DNA of 64,000 nucleotides from Gautieria morchelliformis (taxonomy: Eukaryota > Basidiomycota > Agaricomycetes > Gomphales > Gomphaceae): the NCBI GenBank assembly GCA_015179125.1, contig WHVA01000189.1, forward strand, positions 1 through 64,000, in the 5' to 3' direction. Shown piece by piece: positions 1 through 12,344 of the stretch; positions within the stretch are counted from its first letter, which is position 1, and each line of letters opens with the position of its first letter. The notes under the pieces are model-generated. The model had not been told where the DNA came from and searched no databases. It saw only the letters and a list, made by a program, of their open reading frames with translations. A program made the translations under genes and the position numbers.

Positions 1-45
1 TCCATGTTCTGCATCAGACACTCACACGGATACAGTCTCACCGGC

Positions 46-525
46 TGTCAGGGGACACCCTGTTTTCCATTTCCAGTTCCGACACCACACCCAGTTCCGA
101 CTCCATTTCCGACTCCGCTTCCGGTTCCGATTCCATCTCCGCCTCCGCTTTCGGAAATGATTCCGCTTCTGGGAGAACTTCCACCAGTTCCGTTCGCCTT
201 GCCAGTTCCACTCCAATTTCCGACTTCCACCCCTGGAACAGTGTCGGAAATCAAGCGACTCGCATAATAGGTAGCATCAAGGGTCGATCAAGGGTCAGGG
301 GGATGCAGGGTTGATGGCGGGTGCCAAGTGTTGTCCCTGGCTGCGCAGCGTAGTATAATACGGGCTCGCTGACATTGGGGGTCCTTAGACTTTTCTCTTT
401 GGATTTCCCCTTGTCAGGTGAGAATCCCCTCTCTTGTATACTCCGTGCATTATACATACTTTGGATTTCCCCTTGTCAGTTGTGTGGTAGTGTGATCTCC
501 ACAACTAGCCAGGGTTGCCCTTACA
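46..525 (+). repeat. Gypsy A left LTR
   Basis: A direct repeat of about 480 bases matching 5797-6262. It starts with TG and ends with CA. Its first 215 bases are built largely from repeats of TTCCG and related words, which differ slightly in number between the two LTRs. Confidence 0.92.
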
Positions 526-712
526 GCAGAAAAGTCTCTCCCATAGAGGACCGGCGGTCGTACTGCGCGTTGCATCCGCCATAGGTGCGTTCGGAATCGG
601 AGACAGCGACTCGGAGATCGCAACCTCTTCCGCACACACAGCGTACGACAGCCCTTCTTCTTACGTCGAGCTCCCAACCCCGGAAATCCCGTCCCACATT
701 TCTCCTTCCGAC

Positions 713-1888
713 ATGGATCCGGACGATCGTCTTCGGAATATGGAGGAGGAATTGACGCGGAACCGGATGAAGACCGACGCGATTGAAACAGCCTTACAAG
801 CGATTTTGGCTAAGTTAGATATTCCACAAGGTGGTGGAAATGAAATGCTGGATGATCCGGATTTCGGAAAAGCGGAACTAGCGGAAAAGAGGATGTCCGC
901 GAAGTTAGCAAAAGTCAAACCCGCAACTCCGGCGGACTTTGACGGAGATCGGGAGAAGGGACGCGCATTCTTCAACACATGCAGCATCTACTTCGCAATT
1001 GTCGGAGACCTCTTTCCGAACGACCAGGCTCGGATTCACTGGGCATTGTCCTTTTTCAAGTCGGACCGCGCAGCCCGTTTTGCAAACAAGGTGATCCGAC
1101 ATGAGGCAAAGGGCAAGGGGAACTACTTCCGGGACTGGGACGCCTTCGAGAAATCATTTTCCGATCAGTTCTGCCCAAAAAATGAGCAGCTCACAGCCCT
1201 TACGAAGCTCGAGGGGACCAGCTGGTACCAGGCCAAGGATCCGGTCGATGACTATATCGATCGCTTCCAGGAGCTCATCGACCTTGCGGAGTATGATGAC
1301 GACAAGACGATCGTCATCAAATTCCGACGGGGACTTGATCCGACACTCCAGAACCAAGTTGCGCTGCTTGGGGATGGAGCTCCGGACTTTGATGACCCGG
1401 AAGGGTGGTACCAAGCTGCACAGAGGGTGTCCCGGAACAGGGAAGCAAATGAGGCCTTCGTGGAGACGAGCTGGAATATGACGCGCAGTTCCACTCGTCC
1501 TACTCCACCTGTGCCAAAACCCGGAAGCACATTCGTTCCCATGCGGAAGGTATTTCCGACGCTTGCTCCGCCCGCTCCTATTAGGAACCATAGCCCTCCT
1601 CCCTCGAAGAGTGGCCCTGCCCCGATGGATGTTGACCGCATGCGCGGAAAAGGCCGCGGAACTATCACCTGCTTCCGATGTCAACAACCAGGTCACTATG
1701 CCCGCGAGTGCCCCCAAGCATTTGACATCCGGCTTATGACCACAGAGGAGAAACTCGAGCTCCTTCCAGAGTTCCTCGCACTTGCGGACATAAGCGGAGT
1801 GCCTACTGCGGAAGGAATTTCCGAAAATGCGGAACATGGCGCATCGGAAGCGGAAGATGCGTCGGATTTTGTGACGCGCAGCGGGTGA
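713..1888 (+). CDS. gag: Gypsy A gag-like region (fossil)
   Basis: An open frame encoding a retrotransposon gag protein of about 390 residues, counted from the ATG at 713. The frame extends upstream into the LTR, but the start at 713 (MDPDDRL) is the sensible one because the following sequence is an acidic, helical gag N-terminus. The middle has the usual gag core (a W-x-FEKSFSDQF stretch and the EYDDD/KFRRGL region). Near the C-terminus is one CCHC zinc knuckle, CFRCQQPGHYAREC, which binds element RNA during particle assembly. It is followed immediately by the pol region. Confidence 0.85.
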   Translation: MDPDDRLRNMEEELTRNRMKTDAIETALQAILAKLDIPQGGGNEMLDDPDFGKAELAEKRMSAKLAKVKPATPADFDGDREKGRAFFNTCSIYFAIVGDLFPNDQARIHWALSFFKSDRAARFANKVIRHEAKGKGNYFRDWDAFEKSFSDQFCPKNEQLTALTKLEGTSWYQAKDPVDDYIDRFQELIDLAEYDDDKTIVIKFRRGLDPTLQNQVALLGDGAPDFDDPEGWYQAAQRVSRNREANEAFVETSWNMTRSSTRPTPPVPKPGSTFVPMRKVFPTLAPPAPIRNHSPPPSKSGPAPMDVDRMRGKGRGTITCFRCQQPGHYARECPQAFDIRLMTTEEKLELLPEFLALADISGVPTAEGISENAEHGASEAEDASDFVTRSG

Positions 1889-4800
1889 GATGTGTGCCCC
1901 TGCTGCCTGTACATAACCGGTTTGCCTGTCTTGAAGTAGAGAATGAAAAGCCCCGACTCCCCTCACTTCATACAGACCCACCGGATAAAGTCACACAAAA
2001 GCCAAATCCGACCCCCCGTCTATCCCGCATCCGCCCTTGGGAGAGACGCCTTCCGAAGCGCTATGTTGTTGCTGCCACCCCTGGCCCCAAGTCACTAGTC
2101 ATTAAGGTAGAGATCCAGACGACCGATACGGCCGAAGTCAAATCCGGACCCGCCCTTGTCGATTGCGGGGCCACTGGTCAGTTTATGGACCGGGACTATG
2201 TGGAACGGAACCGACTGACGACGCGGAAGTTGCAACGTGCAATCCCGGTGTTCAATGTGGATGGAAGCCCCAATGAGGCAGGGTCCATCACGGAGATAGT
2301 GGACACAATTCTCCGCTACGATGGACACTCGGAACGCACTTCCTTCGCTGTCACCAGCCTGGGGAAGCAAGACATCATCCTCGGGTTTACCTGGCTTCAA
2401 GAGCACAACCCGGAGATCAATTGGCAGACTCGGAAGGTACTGATGAGTCGATGTCCAGCCAAGTGTCACATGTGCCGGTCAGAAGTGCGGAAGGAGCGCC
2501 AAGAGCAGCGGAAGACCGAACGGCTCATACAGACCTGTCGTTCCGGCCCCCATCCACTGCTTGCAGAAGAAGACTCGGAAGCGGAATTTGACCCGGATCC
2601 CCCTTCCAATTCCAATTCCGATTCCGACGTCATCCGACTCGGCCTGGAAGACACTCTGACGGAAGGGGAGCGCTTGCTGTACGTAAACCTTCCGCCGGAG
2701 GCGGAACACATCCGCGCCACCGGAAATATTTCGCAACGCCTTGCTGAAGCCTCTAAGAGGTATGATAGAGTGGAGGCGGAAATTCCGGAGTACCTGCGGG
2801 AGTTTGAGGACGTCTTCTCCAAGGAGTCGTTTGATGCCCTGCCTCCCCGGAAACTGTGGGACCATGCCATCGAGTTGGAGCCTGGGTCGAAGCCCACCAA
2901 CTGCAAGGTCTACCCGCTGTCACCCAAGGAGCAGGTAGAGCTCGATGCATTCCTTGCGGAAAATCTCCGTACAGGGAGGATCCGCCCCTCCAAGTCACCC
3001 ATGGCATCTCCGGTGTTCTTCATCAAGAAGAAGGACGGCTCGCTCAGACTTGTGCAGGATTACCGGGCCTTGAATGCGATCACGATCAAGAACCGGTACC
3101 CCATTCCGCTCATTTCCGAATTGATCACACAACTCCGCGGGGCGAAGTACTTCACTAAGCTGGATTCCGCTGGGGCTTCAATAATGTCCGGATCCGGGAG
3201 GGAGATGAGTGGAAGGCGCATTCCGCACCAACCGAGGGCTCTTTGAGCCACAGGTCATGTTCTTTGGCCTCACCAACAGTCCTGCCACGTTCCAGACGAT
3301 GATGAATGACATTTTCCGTGACATGATAGCAGAAGGGGTTGTCTGCGTCTACCTCGATGACATCCTCATCTTCACAAAAACAATGTCCGAACATCGGGAA
3401 GTCGTGCGGAGAGTGCTGGAACGACTCCGGGAGTACAACCTGTGTCTCAAGCCGGAAAAGTGCGAATTTGAGCGGACGCGGATAGAGTATCTTGGGGTGA
3501 TTGTGTCGGAAGGAAAGGTGGAAATGGACCCCGTCAAGGTTTCCGGTGTGTCGGATTGGCCGGTGCCGCGGAACAAGAAGGAAGTCCAGTCCTTCATTGG
3601 GTTTGTCAATTTCTACCGGCGGTTCATCAAGGACTTCTCCTGCCACGCCCGTGCCCTCTTTGACCTCACCAAGAAGGAGGTTGGATGGCGGTGGGGAGAG
3701 CCGGAACGGCTTCCTTTGACAAACTCAAAGAGCTGATCACTTCCGCCCCGGTCCTGATCTTTCCCGACGACTCTCGCCCTTACCGAGTCGAGGCGGATTC
3801 TTCCGACGCAGCTACCGGAGCGGTCTTGTCGCAACAGTCATCGGAAGAAGGTGGGGGGTGGCATCCGATTGCCTTCTTCTCTAAGAGTCTCAGTCCGGTC
3901 GAGCGGAACTACGAGATCCATGACAAGGAGATGCTGGCAATCATCCGAGCGCTGGAGGAGTGGCGACACTTCCTCGAGGGTGCTCTATGCCCATTTGAGA
4001 TCTGGACAGACCACAAGAACCTTGAGTATTTCCGCACGTCTAAGAAGTTGAACCGACGACAAGCACGGTGGTCCCTACACCTGTCCCGGTTTGACTTCAT
4101 GCTCCACCACCGCCCCGGCCGCACCATGGGCAAGCCCGATGCCCTATCCCGCCGTGCGGATCATGGAAGCGGAAGCGGAGACAATGCGGATATGACACTG
4201 CTCCGCCCAAGTCTCTTTGCAATCCGCGCCCTAGAAGGGTGACTGCAGTTGGAGCGGAAGCGGAAATGCTCCGGGACATCCGGAGACAGTATCGGAATGG
4301 AGAGAAGGAGGAGTCGGTGGTGAAGGCAGTGGAGGAACTTCGGAAAGGGCACTCACGGTCTGTACGGGCAGCGGAATGGTCGGAACGGGATGGGCTGCTC
4401 CACTTCAGAGGCAAGGTCTACGTTCCAGATGGGGCGGACCTCCGCCGCCGCATCGTGTCCCAGCACCATGACACACGGGTCGCTGGGCATGCTGGCAGGT
4501 GGAAGACGCTGGAGTTAGTGGCTCGGAATTACTGGTGGCCTCAGATGTCCCGCTACATTGGACAGTACGTGAAGACATGTGACCTTTGTCTCCGAACCAA
4601 AGCGCAACGACATCCACCCGTCGGAGAACTTGTTCCGCTCCCGATTCCCGAATCCCGCTGGGACACCATCAGCGTCGACTTCATTGTTGAACTCCCAGAG
4701 TCTCATGGCTACGACGCGATCATGAACGTCGTGGATTCGGTAAGCAAGGTGTCCCACTTCATTCCGACGCACACGACGATCACAGCCCTCGGAGCGGCCC

Positions 4801-5790
4801 GCCTGTTCCTTGCCCATGTCTGGAAGTTGCATGGGCTCCCGAAGCAAGTTGTTTCCGACCGAGGTCCGCAGTTTGTCGCGGAACTGACTCGGGAGCTCTA
4901 CCGCCTGCTCGGCATAAAGCTAGCTACCACCACGGCGTACCATCCGCAGGGTGACGGACAGACGGAACGGGTCAATCAGGAGTTGGAGCAATATCTCCGC
5001 CTCTTTGTCAATGAGAGGCAGGACGACTGGGATGAATTACTTCCGCTGGCGGAATTCCAATACAACAACCATGTCCATTCCGCCACACAACAGACTCCCT
5101 TCATGCTCGACTCCGGACGACACCCGCGGATGGGCTTCGAACCACGCCAGGCTGAGTCCCGACTCGAGACGGTCAATGAGTTCCGAGACCGCATGGACTC
5201 CACCCTTTCGGAAGCCAAGTCGGCCCTTGCAAAGGCCAAGGATGACATGGCGAGGTACTACAACCAACGCCGGGTTCCTGCCCCAGAGTACCAAGTTGGA
5301 GACAAGGTGTATCTAGATGCAAGTGACATCCGCACCACACGCCCTTCACAGAAGCTTGCCCACCGCTACCTTGGGCCCTTCACAGTGACGCGGAGGGTTG
5401 GACGGAATGCATACCGCCTGCGACTTCCGATGTCCATGTCCCGCCTCCACCCCGTCTTCAACGTGGTGAAGTTACTCCCTATGCTTGAGGACCCAATTCC
5501 AGGTCGGAAGGCTCATCCGCCACCTCTGCCAGAGATTGTAGATGGGGAGGAGCACTATGTGGTGGAACGGATCCTGGACAGCCGGTTTGTGCGAGGACGA
5601 CTCCAATTCCTCGTGAAATGGGAAGGGTATGGGTACGAAGAGAATTCGTGGGTCCCGGAGCAAGATGTTTCCGCCCCGGACAAGCTCGGGGAGTTCTATA
5701 GGACACATCCCGGTGCCCCTCGCCGGATCCGCTCGTTGGCATTTCAATCCCTCGTGTCCCGTGCTTCGAGGACGCAGCACGCTAGAGAGG
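1885..5790 (+). pseudogene. pol: Gypsy A pol region (fossil)
   Basis: The pol region of the chromovirus. Domains in order, with rough positions: aspartic protease near 2100-2420 (LVDCGATGQF), reverse transcriptase near 2950-3620 (VYLDDILIF is its metal-binding motif), RNase H near 3700-4180, integrase near 4430-5270 (an HHCC zinc finger ending CDLCLRTKAQRH, then the DDE core), and a chromodomain near 5545-5720 (FLVKWEGYGYEENSW). Chromodomains of this group bind histone marks and steer integration to heterochromatin. The region is broken at a small number of places and is treated as a fossil. Confidence 0.9.
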
Positions 5791-5796
5791 GGGTGA

Positions 5797-6262
5797 TGTC
5801 AGGGGACACCCTGTTTTCCATTTCCAGTTCCGACTCCATTTCCGACTCCGCTCCGTTCCGAGTTCCGATTCCATCTCCGCCTCCGCTTTCGGAAATGATT
5901 CCGCTTCTGGGAGAACTTCCACCAGTTCCGTTCGCCTTGCCAGTTCCACTCCAATTTCCGACTTCCACCCCGGAACAGTGTCGGAAATCAAGCGACTCGC
6001 ATAATAGGTGCATCAAGGGTCGATCAAGGGTCAGGGAGGTGCAGGGTTGATGACGGGTGCCAAGTGTTGTCCCTGGCTGCGCAGCGTAGTATAATACGGG
6101 CTCGCTGACATTGGGGGTCCTTAGACTTTTCTCTTTGGATTTCCCCTTGTCAGGTGAGAATCCCCTCTCTTGTATGCTCTGTTCATTTATACAGACTTTG
6201 GATTTCCCCTTGTCAGTTGTGTGGTAGTGTGATCTCCACAACTAGCCAGGGTTGCCCTTACA
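5797..6262 (+). repeat. Gypsy A right LTR
   Basis: The partner of the left LTR, about 466 bases, with the same TGTCAGGGG start and TTACA end. Most of the length difference from the left LTR lies in the TTCCG-rich opening part. A GAGAGGGGG purine tract sits directly upstream. Confidence 0.92.
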
Positions 6263-8645
6263 GTGACCCTTTGAGGTACCTGAGCGCGTGCTTGATCGCC
6301 GTCCAGTGCTCGGTTCCGTAAGTAGTAGTGAATTGGCTCAGATGTTGTACGGTAAAGGCCAAATCAGGTCGCGTGCTGAGTGCTGCATACATGAGTGATC
6401 CGATCGCCTTGGCATAGGGTACTTCGGCAGTTGGACCTGTTGAGTCCATGGGTGTCGTAAGTTTGATCATTTTATGCAGAGGTGTAGATACGGAATGTGC
6501 TGTTGTCATGTTGAATCGATCGAGTATGATGTCGATGTAATGCCCTTGTGACATGATCAGTGTTCCCTCATCCCTATTCCTCTCAACTCTAATTCCCAAG
6601 ATTTTCTTCATTTCTCCTAAATCTGTTAAAGGGAATTTCCCATGAAGCTCCCCCTTGAGCTTAATCATCCCTCCTTTGGAGTCAGCAAATAGTCCAAAGT
6701 CGTCCACATATACTGATATGACTTCGATTGAGTCCTTATCTTGTCTGATGTAGATGCATTCATCGGCTGTACTTTGATGGAAGCCGAGATCGAGTAGTAA
6801 TTTGCGTAAGCGCTGATGCCAAGCTCGTCCCGATTGTTTGAGTCCGTAGAGCGCTCTGTATATTCTTAGAACGTGTCCAGATCCATCATCAAATCCGTCG
6901 GGCTGGCGCATGTAGATCTCCTCATCTATGGTTGGATTGAGGTAGGCGCCTTTGACATCCATCATTTCGATTTCCCAATCGAGTGTGTTTGCGATCGCTA
7001 ATAGAACACGTAGTGAATCGAATTTGACCACGGGTGAGGTTATCTCGTAGTAATCCATCCCTGGCCTCTGTGTGAATCCTTGAGCCACAACCCTTGCTTT
7101 AGCCTTATCGAATTGTCCGTCCGGTTGTGTTTTGACAGCGTATACCCATCGGCAACCGATAGCTATTCGTCCGGGTGGTAGTTCTGTTAGCTCCCATGTT
7201 CCTAACGTCTTGTGTTGGTCCATCTCAATTTCCATCGCTTTCTCCCAGATCGGCGCATCATCACGTGATACCGCCGCTCTGTAATTCTCAGGTTCAGTGA
7301 CGATTTCTTTCGTTATGTAAACCTGCTCGGTGCGTCCTGAATTATTCAGCTTCCGGTAATCCGGTCTTTGGGTGATACGCGCGCTTCGTCGGATCTCTGG
7401 AGCTGGCGCTTGTTCAGGTGGATCAGGAACGGGCGTCGTGTGGGGTGATGACGTCTGTGGGGTAGATGTGATCGGGTCCGGCACATGCTCGCGCGGTGAG
7501 TGCTCCCCCTCGAGCGGTGCCGTGTCGTCATCGTCGTTATCTGGGATAGGGTAGAGTTTGTTGTCGTTTTCGTCGAATGTAATATTTCTTGAAATTTGAA
7601 CATGTTTTGAGGCTTTATTGTAATACCTCCAGGCTTTTGCATGTTCTGCTACTCCGACGAATATATGCTCTTCTGCCTTTGGATCAAGTTTGGCTCGACG
7701 TTGATCCGGCACCATAACCCAACAATTTGTCCCGAATTCCTCTAGACGTGCTAGGTTCGGCTTCTTGCCGAATAGTGCTTGGAACGGCGTTGCGTCATCT
7801 CCAAGCGCTCGCGTGGGTGATCGTTTTTTGATATAGCACGCGGTAAGCCACGGCCTCGGGCCAGAGTATTTTTGGCAGGTTCTTGGCAAATATCATTGCC
7901 CGTGCGTGCTCGAGTAAGGTCCGGTTGAGTCGTTCGGCATTCCATTCTGGGCTGGGGAGTATGGAGCTGTGGTCTCCATGATAATGCCATATTTTGCCAC
8001 AAAATTCCTTGAAATTTTTATTGACATATTCCCCTCCATTATCCAAGCGAAACCTCTTCAGTTTCTGACCTGTTTGGGTCTCGAGGAATGCCTTGTACGT
8101 CTCGAAGTGTCTGAGCGCTTCATCTTTGGTGCTCCCAAAATAGATTACGGTGTACCTCGATTTGATGTCCGTGAAAGAATAAAACGTATTTCTCACGCAA
8201 TGGTCCCTTGGTCTGGGCAGGTCCCCCATACATCGGATACTGTCAGGTCACCGACCTGTTCTACAGTGTCCTCGGCTCTTTTGGGGAACGGTTCCACATG
8301 CTGCTTGCCTTGTATGCATGCCTTGCACTGGCTCGGCTCGTTTGACTCGTCGATCTCAAGTCCAGTAACTAGGTTGTTAGATTTCAACAATTTTATGGAG
8401 TTTATGTTGACGTGCCCTAGTATCCTGTGCCATTTGTCCCATGACCGTCCTTTTGCCGCTGCGGCAAAGTCCCGTGCCTCGACTGATCGAGTGACCCGTG
8501 CCTTCATACAGAATAGCCGCCCGCGCTTCTGTCCCTGTGCGAAGGTAACTCCGGCGCATTGATTTGAATTCGACGCCGGTGCCTGAAAATGTGGCCGTGT
8601 TGCCCTTATCAGTTAAACGCCCTACGCTGATAAGGTTGTATCCTT
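6263..8645 (-). mobile_element. Ty1/Copia pol fragment (Copia A)
   Basis: Minus-strand Copia pol. Reading from 8645 downwards there is a gag-pre-integrase part (YNLISVGRLTDKG), integrase with the HRILGH and CKAC zinc residues, then reverse transcriptase (YVDDFGLFAD) and the start of RNase H near 6300. No LTR of its own is present. One side ends at the Gypsy A right LTR, the other passes directly into a different Gypsy element near 8645. It is broken in a few places in addition to lacking both ends. Confidence 0.88.
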
Positions 8646-10264
8646 CCCGAGCTTGCCTCTATATGTCGGGCTGGCTCTTGTTGTTCGAAGAGTTGTTGTT
8701 GGAACCCTTGCCGTTGTTGTTAGTCTTGTTGCGGTTCTTATTGTTGTTGGAACCGCTGGAAGACTGGTTGTTGTTAATGGCATTGGCTGCTGGACTGATT
8801 AGTGGCGCGTGCAGGCTGGGAGCTACAACCATTGATCATGGCGTCATATTCCTTACGCTCCCAGTAACAGCTGTCACATTCCAGCGCGAAGTTCCTAAGC
8901 TCGGCGAGGCTGCGGAATCGAGGGAAGTGAAGTAAGTCGTCCTTGATTCGTTTGGCCAAGCCCTTGTAGGCGAAGTGTGGGAGGGCTGCGTCGTTCCACT
9001 GAGTCCGAGTTGACGCTCGGGCGAAGTCGATAAAGAATCGCCCGGCCTTGTGGTGCTCTTTCATAACGATCTTCTCGAGGTCAGTCTCGGCTTGGGCAGC
9101 GTTGTCATATGGGCCGAAGTTGAGCTCGATCTCGGCCTTGAAGCTGTCCCAGTCCTCGAGCCAATCTGGCTCGGGTTGGACTTCGCCGAGGATCGCTGGC
9201 TTGAAATACTGTAGGGCTGAGCCGGACAGGTAAGAAATAGCATACTGCACCTTCGAGGCCCCAGTCTTGAACGCTGTGGGACGATCCCGGAAGTTGAGTA
9301 CGCATTGAAGGAAAAAGGTGCAAAGCTTGGCCTGGTCAGTACCGTCATAACTATCTGGTTCCTTGACCTTGGCTCGTGCTTCGGACTTGCAAGGTTTCGT
9401 GAGTTTGATGAACACTCAACGCATAAGCTCGTTGTCCTCGAGGTCACCGAGGTCCTCGGGTGGCAGGTTGGGGAGGTCCCGATCGTTGTCAGAACCTCCA
9501 GAGCCATCACCTGGATCACCTGAAGGGTCACCGGGGTCAGCCCTACCTTTGCCTTTGTTACTAGGCTCGGTGGGGTCTGTGAGGGGTATCCCCGGGGATG
9601 GTGGTGAATCGTCGGGGGCTTCCGAGAAACATCGTTGTTCTGATATACCCCGAAGGGTGCGAGAACGAGTTATCATGGACATAGTGAAGAAAAGGGATAC
9701 GTAGGGTGTAAGCAGTCTGAAAATACTGTTACGATACGATCCGTCGTAAGGTTGACTGAGGTTGGGAGCGAAACCCGAGGTACGGTCCGAGGTTACGGGG
9801 CGAGGTTTGGATGGGGAAGTCGGAGAGGGACTAGGCTTCAGCTTATGTGCTGCACCGACCCTACGCACGAGTCCCAACTTCGGAGGCAAACGAATAAGAG
9901 GCGAGGTTTGGCTTAAGAGGCGAGGCTTAGAAACTAACTAAGGATCGAAGTTATACGATAGTTGATTTTCAGACTGAGGAGTAGGAATGCATACAGGGGG
10001 GTTTATATACGGGGCGAGGGTACGAGTCAGGGGCGAACATATTAATGGAGATCAGGGCGAGGTCAGGGCGAGGTAATATATGAATGATGCATGATGGAGC
10101 GGAATCAGTAACTAAGGGGATACGGGCATGGGATCAAGGTCGGATATGAGCTCTGGCTCGGGCGCAGGATAAGAATCATATGTACTCGGGCACGAGTATC
10201 ACAAGGCTCGGGCTCGGAAGAAAGTTATACCGGTAAGTAACCAGCCAAAGGCCGGGTTCTTACA
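8646..10264 (-). mobile_element. Gypsy B-type remnant: gag plus 5' LTR
   Basis: A minus-strand remnant closely related to the element at 44643-51027. It has the 5' LTR (9727-10264), the gag N-terminal region (around 9416-9889, beginning MPPKLGLVRR) and the gag core (around 8774-9415). The rest of the element is absent. At about 8645 it meets Copia pol without any LTR between, so the junction is a recombination or deletion point rather than a simple insertion. The gag is broken at a few places. Confidence 0.85.
9727..10264 (-). repeat. LTR of the Gypsy B family
   Basis: About 538 bases that match 44643-45185 and 50485-51027 along their whole length. On the minus strand it starts TGTAAGAACCCGGCC and ends CGTAACA. 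Confidence 0.9.
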
Positions 10265-10956
10265 GCACCTAGCTTACCAGCTCAAAGGTGTGTGAGATAA
10301 ACACCTTTTGAAACTGGCAAAAGAAGAGGACTGGGACAACCTCAAGGATGATGTGAAGGGCGCTCAGGCAAGGAAGAAAAGGGCGATGCCAGTGGCGTGG
10401 AAGTAGACATCGTTCTGGATGAAAGTGTACGTGTGCGTGTGACTTCGCATGGCAGCCGCATCTGATATTATAAGAATTATAGTACATCGCATCGCTTCGC
10501 CATACACTTTCCAGGAAAAGGGACAAAACTGTGACAAATGCAGCTGGCAGGGGCAAAAAGAAGAAAGCTCATATTCAGGACTTGAACGCCAATTCTGGCA
10601 CTGAAGGATCTGAGATCGAAGAGCATGGCCTACCGACAAAATGGGAAAAGGATTTCATGGAGGCGTTGAAGGCAGAGTATTCAAACTGTGGCAAACCGGC
10701 ATGTGCTTCAAAAGTCTGCAAACTGAATAAGAACGGAGAGCACACGCATTTATCATGGTGCCAACTCCAGTCCTGGGTAACAGCCTTGGTGAGTACAACC
10801 TTTGCATTTATATGTGTTACTCGCTGCTAATAATCCGAATTTAGGTTTCTAACATTCACGGGGTCACTCTGAAAGTTCCTCCAAACAACGCTCACTTCGA
10901 AGATTTCCATTATCGCAAAGACTCCATTCAAAAAGAGAAGACCGATGAAGGGTCAA

Positions 10957-12344
10957 TGTTAGGGATCGTCCACAAAGTAGCTACCTATTTATGAACATTT
11001 ACTAGGTAGTTAATTAGTTTCAAATGTCCTCAAGAAAGGTTGTATTAATATTTCTATGCTACACTCACATTGGGTCCACAAGATACAACAATCTCTTGAT
11101 AGTTAGCTAAGAATCCCCCACGGTCACATGACTATCACATGACCTCAAAAAACAGCTCAAAGTCACCTGATCATCCACAGTCACCTGACAATCACCTGAT
11201 TATCTACAGTCACCTGACAATCACCTGACCTCAAAGTCACTTGATTATCTACGGTCACCTGACAATCACATGACTTTCCTTCATCACATGATAATCACAT
11301 GAGCGTGGGAGTTTCTTACATACTCTTAGCTTTACTGTCACAGAGCTGTGACTTTAACCCAATATAGCAATAGAACCTTCCACAGCCTTCCAATAGTTTC
11401 CAAACCTTTCCTGAAGCTTCTCTAAGCTTCCACAAGGTTCTTCACAGTAGTAGAAGCCTCTACAAGGTTCCTAGCAGTAGTTACATAAGCTAGATAGATG
11501 CAGTATAAATAGCCTGCAGTTTTAGCAGTGAAGCAATCAATCATCTTTCACCCAAACCACTCATACCTTGAGTAACTGAAGTGTGACTTCAACACAGCCT
11601 TGTACCGAAGTACTGGCTCACTGACTTGGCTACAGTCTAAGATTGCAGCAACTCTGATTGGCTCTGAGAAGTACAAGAGTGCTCTATTTTAATAGCAGCA
11701 GGCTCTGAATAATCGCGCTGCGAACAGCAACATTATTAAGAGTAACTGAATAGTAATCCTGTACCATTAGACGCCACTCTGAGCAGTGATCTAATAGACT
11801 TGGTTATTAGTTATTCAATTCACGCAATATATTATTAACTTAACTCTGAGTTAAGTGGGTTAATAGCCTTTTGAGTAATTGATCTTTCTTGATCAATCAA
11901 CGCACTGCAGATATTAACCTAACTCAGGGTAAGTGAGTTAATATCTTACGTTTGTTGAGTTGGAAAACTAGAAAAGCCACAAGAATAGTGACATACGTGA
12001 ACTGAGGAAGAGTTCAAGCGCAGAACTATCTTTTCATGTCTTGGGGATTATTGTTGTCTTTAATTCACTCGACCCGCAGTCCTAAGGCTCTATGTAGCCT
12101 TCCCCCTTAAAGTATCTGGACCCTTGGATGCCTAATAAATTCTTTGACCTCACAAAGTATTGCACAATCTAAGAACTACACGTGTTCAGTTAAATCTCTA
12201 TTGCTACACTTCCTGTACCAATACTGATTCTGATTGTTCACCGGAGTATAATTTCTTAATTGGGTTCTCCGTTAAAATAGTTTCGAAGCTTGCGGGTGCT
12301 TGTAAAGTCAAATCTCTGATTGAACTTTAGAATTGTGTTTAACA
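10957..12344. repeat. LTR-like insertion, probably a solo LTR
   Basis: About 1.39 kb with ends TGTTAGGG and GTTTAACA (short inverted TGTTA/TAACA), lying inside the coding sequence of the unknown gene. A TATA-like GTATAAATAG near 11510 is placed as expected for an LTR promoter. It contains no coding sequence. A perfect target duplication is not visible, so the exact right end is uncertain. Confidence 0.5.
11110..11310. repeat. Cluster of TCACCTGA/AATCACCTGA motifs
   Basis: Irregular repeats of TCACCTGAC, AATCACCTGAT and TCACATGA words, more than ten in 200 bases, inside the LTR-like insertion upstream of its TATA-like box. Placement suggests an enhancer-type array of the LTR, which is inference. 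Confidence 0.6.

Larger units (their letters stand above)
46..6262 (+). mobile_element. Ty3/Gypsy chromovirus, LTR to LTR (Gypsy A)
   Basis: A Gypsy-type LTR element bounded by two direct repeats that begin TGTCAGGGGACACC and end TTGCCCTTACA. Between them lie a gag region, then protease, reverse transcriptase, RNase H, integrase and a C-terminal chromodomain, which is the chromovirus order. A purine-rich run just before the right LTR fits a polypurine tract. No matching 5-base target duplication is visible (ccggc on the left, gtgac on the right). The right flank is Copia pol on the other strand, and the left flank can weakly be read as more of the same Copia RNase H, so the element probably sits inside a Copia copy. 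The element is broken at a few places in pol. The LTRs are very similar apart from short indels, which suggests a fairly young insertion. Confidence 0.93.

Noticed and set aside
1154-1981. A 275-codon minus-strand frame opposite Gypsy A gag
   Set aside because: It is a shadow of gag with no domain signal.
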